Assembly: GCA_905221605.1 (NCBI GenBank) | Contig: CAJNDS010001491.1 | Location: 59,860-123,859 of the forward strand | DNA from: Symbiodinium natans | Taxonomy: Eukaryota > Sar > Dinophyceae > Suessiales > Symbiodiniaceae | Length of the DNA: 64,000 bases | Direction: 5' to 3' | Part shown: positions 63,946 to 64,000 of the stretch, piece after piece | How positions within the stretch are numbered: the first letter of the stretch is position 1 | Layout of the letters: the number at the start of each line of letters is the position of its first letter | Notes under the pieces: generated by a model | Seen by the model: only the letters and a program-made list of their open reading frames with translations | Told to the model about the DNA's origin: nothing | Databases searched by the model: none | Program-made: the position numbers and the translations under genes

Positions 63946-64000
63946 TTTCGGGTTCAGGGTTTCGGGTTTAAGGTTTGGGGAGGGGGGGATTTGGAGTTTG

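Noticed and set aside
3869-64000. The whole window as a chromosome end
   Set aside because: Telomeric tracts occur in both orientations throughout, are short, and alternate with coding exons, so this is interstitial.

Overview
The window looks like nuclear DNA of a dinoflagellate-type alga. This is inferred from three things seen in the sequence: pervasive TTTAGGG (plant/alga-type) telomeric heptamers, very short exons that can be joined through GC-AG or GA-AG as well as GT-AG introns with an AG|G acceptor, and many small inverted-repeat elements that behave as introns (introners). No rRNA, tRNA, CRISPR, prokaryotic operon or plasmid feature was seen. One 100-base N run (58901-59000) is an assembly gap.

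Layout. (1) 1-4.85 kb: a phospholipase-D-like ORF open at the left edge, then microsatellites and sequence without a supportable gene. (2) 3.87-53 kb and 59.4-64 kb: a mosaic of 50-150 bp coding blocks, mostly on the minus strand, separated by short interstitial telomeric tracts and by about ten families of small terminal-inverted-repeat (TIR) elements. A GC-rich island without telomeric repeats (10.24-12.89 kb) and an AT-rich island (12.93-13.36 kb) interrupt it. (3) 53.1-59.35 kb: a satellite block made of opposed A/T-rich arrays, duplicated purine-rich DNA, about 40 copies of a 57-bp repeat, a 33-bp repeat ending at the gap, and another A/T-rich array.

Genes. The best-resolved gene (minus, 62900-62090) has an ATG, a likely signal peptide, three exons, two element-derived introns and a stop. 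Its C-terminal half resembles STI1/ubiquilin-type helical repeats. A second minus-strand gene (about 26.2-24.1 kb) has at least six exons interrupted by element families A, B and C. A third (about 15.8-13.9 kb) carries an HPHxQ motif and looks like a galactose-1-phosphate-uridylyltransferase/HIT-fold protein. A fourth (23111-22726) has a conventional GTAAGT...AG intron. More than twenty further isolated exons were read by eye and have compatible splice sites. They probably belong to a few long minus-strand genes, but I could not link them into full transcripts.

Main observation. Two mechanisms seem to supply intron DNA here. The first is TIR elements whose 4-bp target duplication begins with GC or GA and serves as the splice donor, while the element's own end supplies the AG acceptor; splicing this way restores the reading frame. 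The second is telomeric repeats arranged so that many exons are bounded by CCCTAAA on the left and TTTAGGG on the right. For a minus-strand gene this places GTTTAGGG at the intron start and CCCTAAAC...AG at its end. Telomeric tracts also sit in the middle of element copies whose other copies lack them. All exon calls are manual readings without transcript or homology support, and strand is uncertain where stated.
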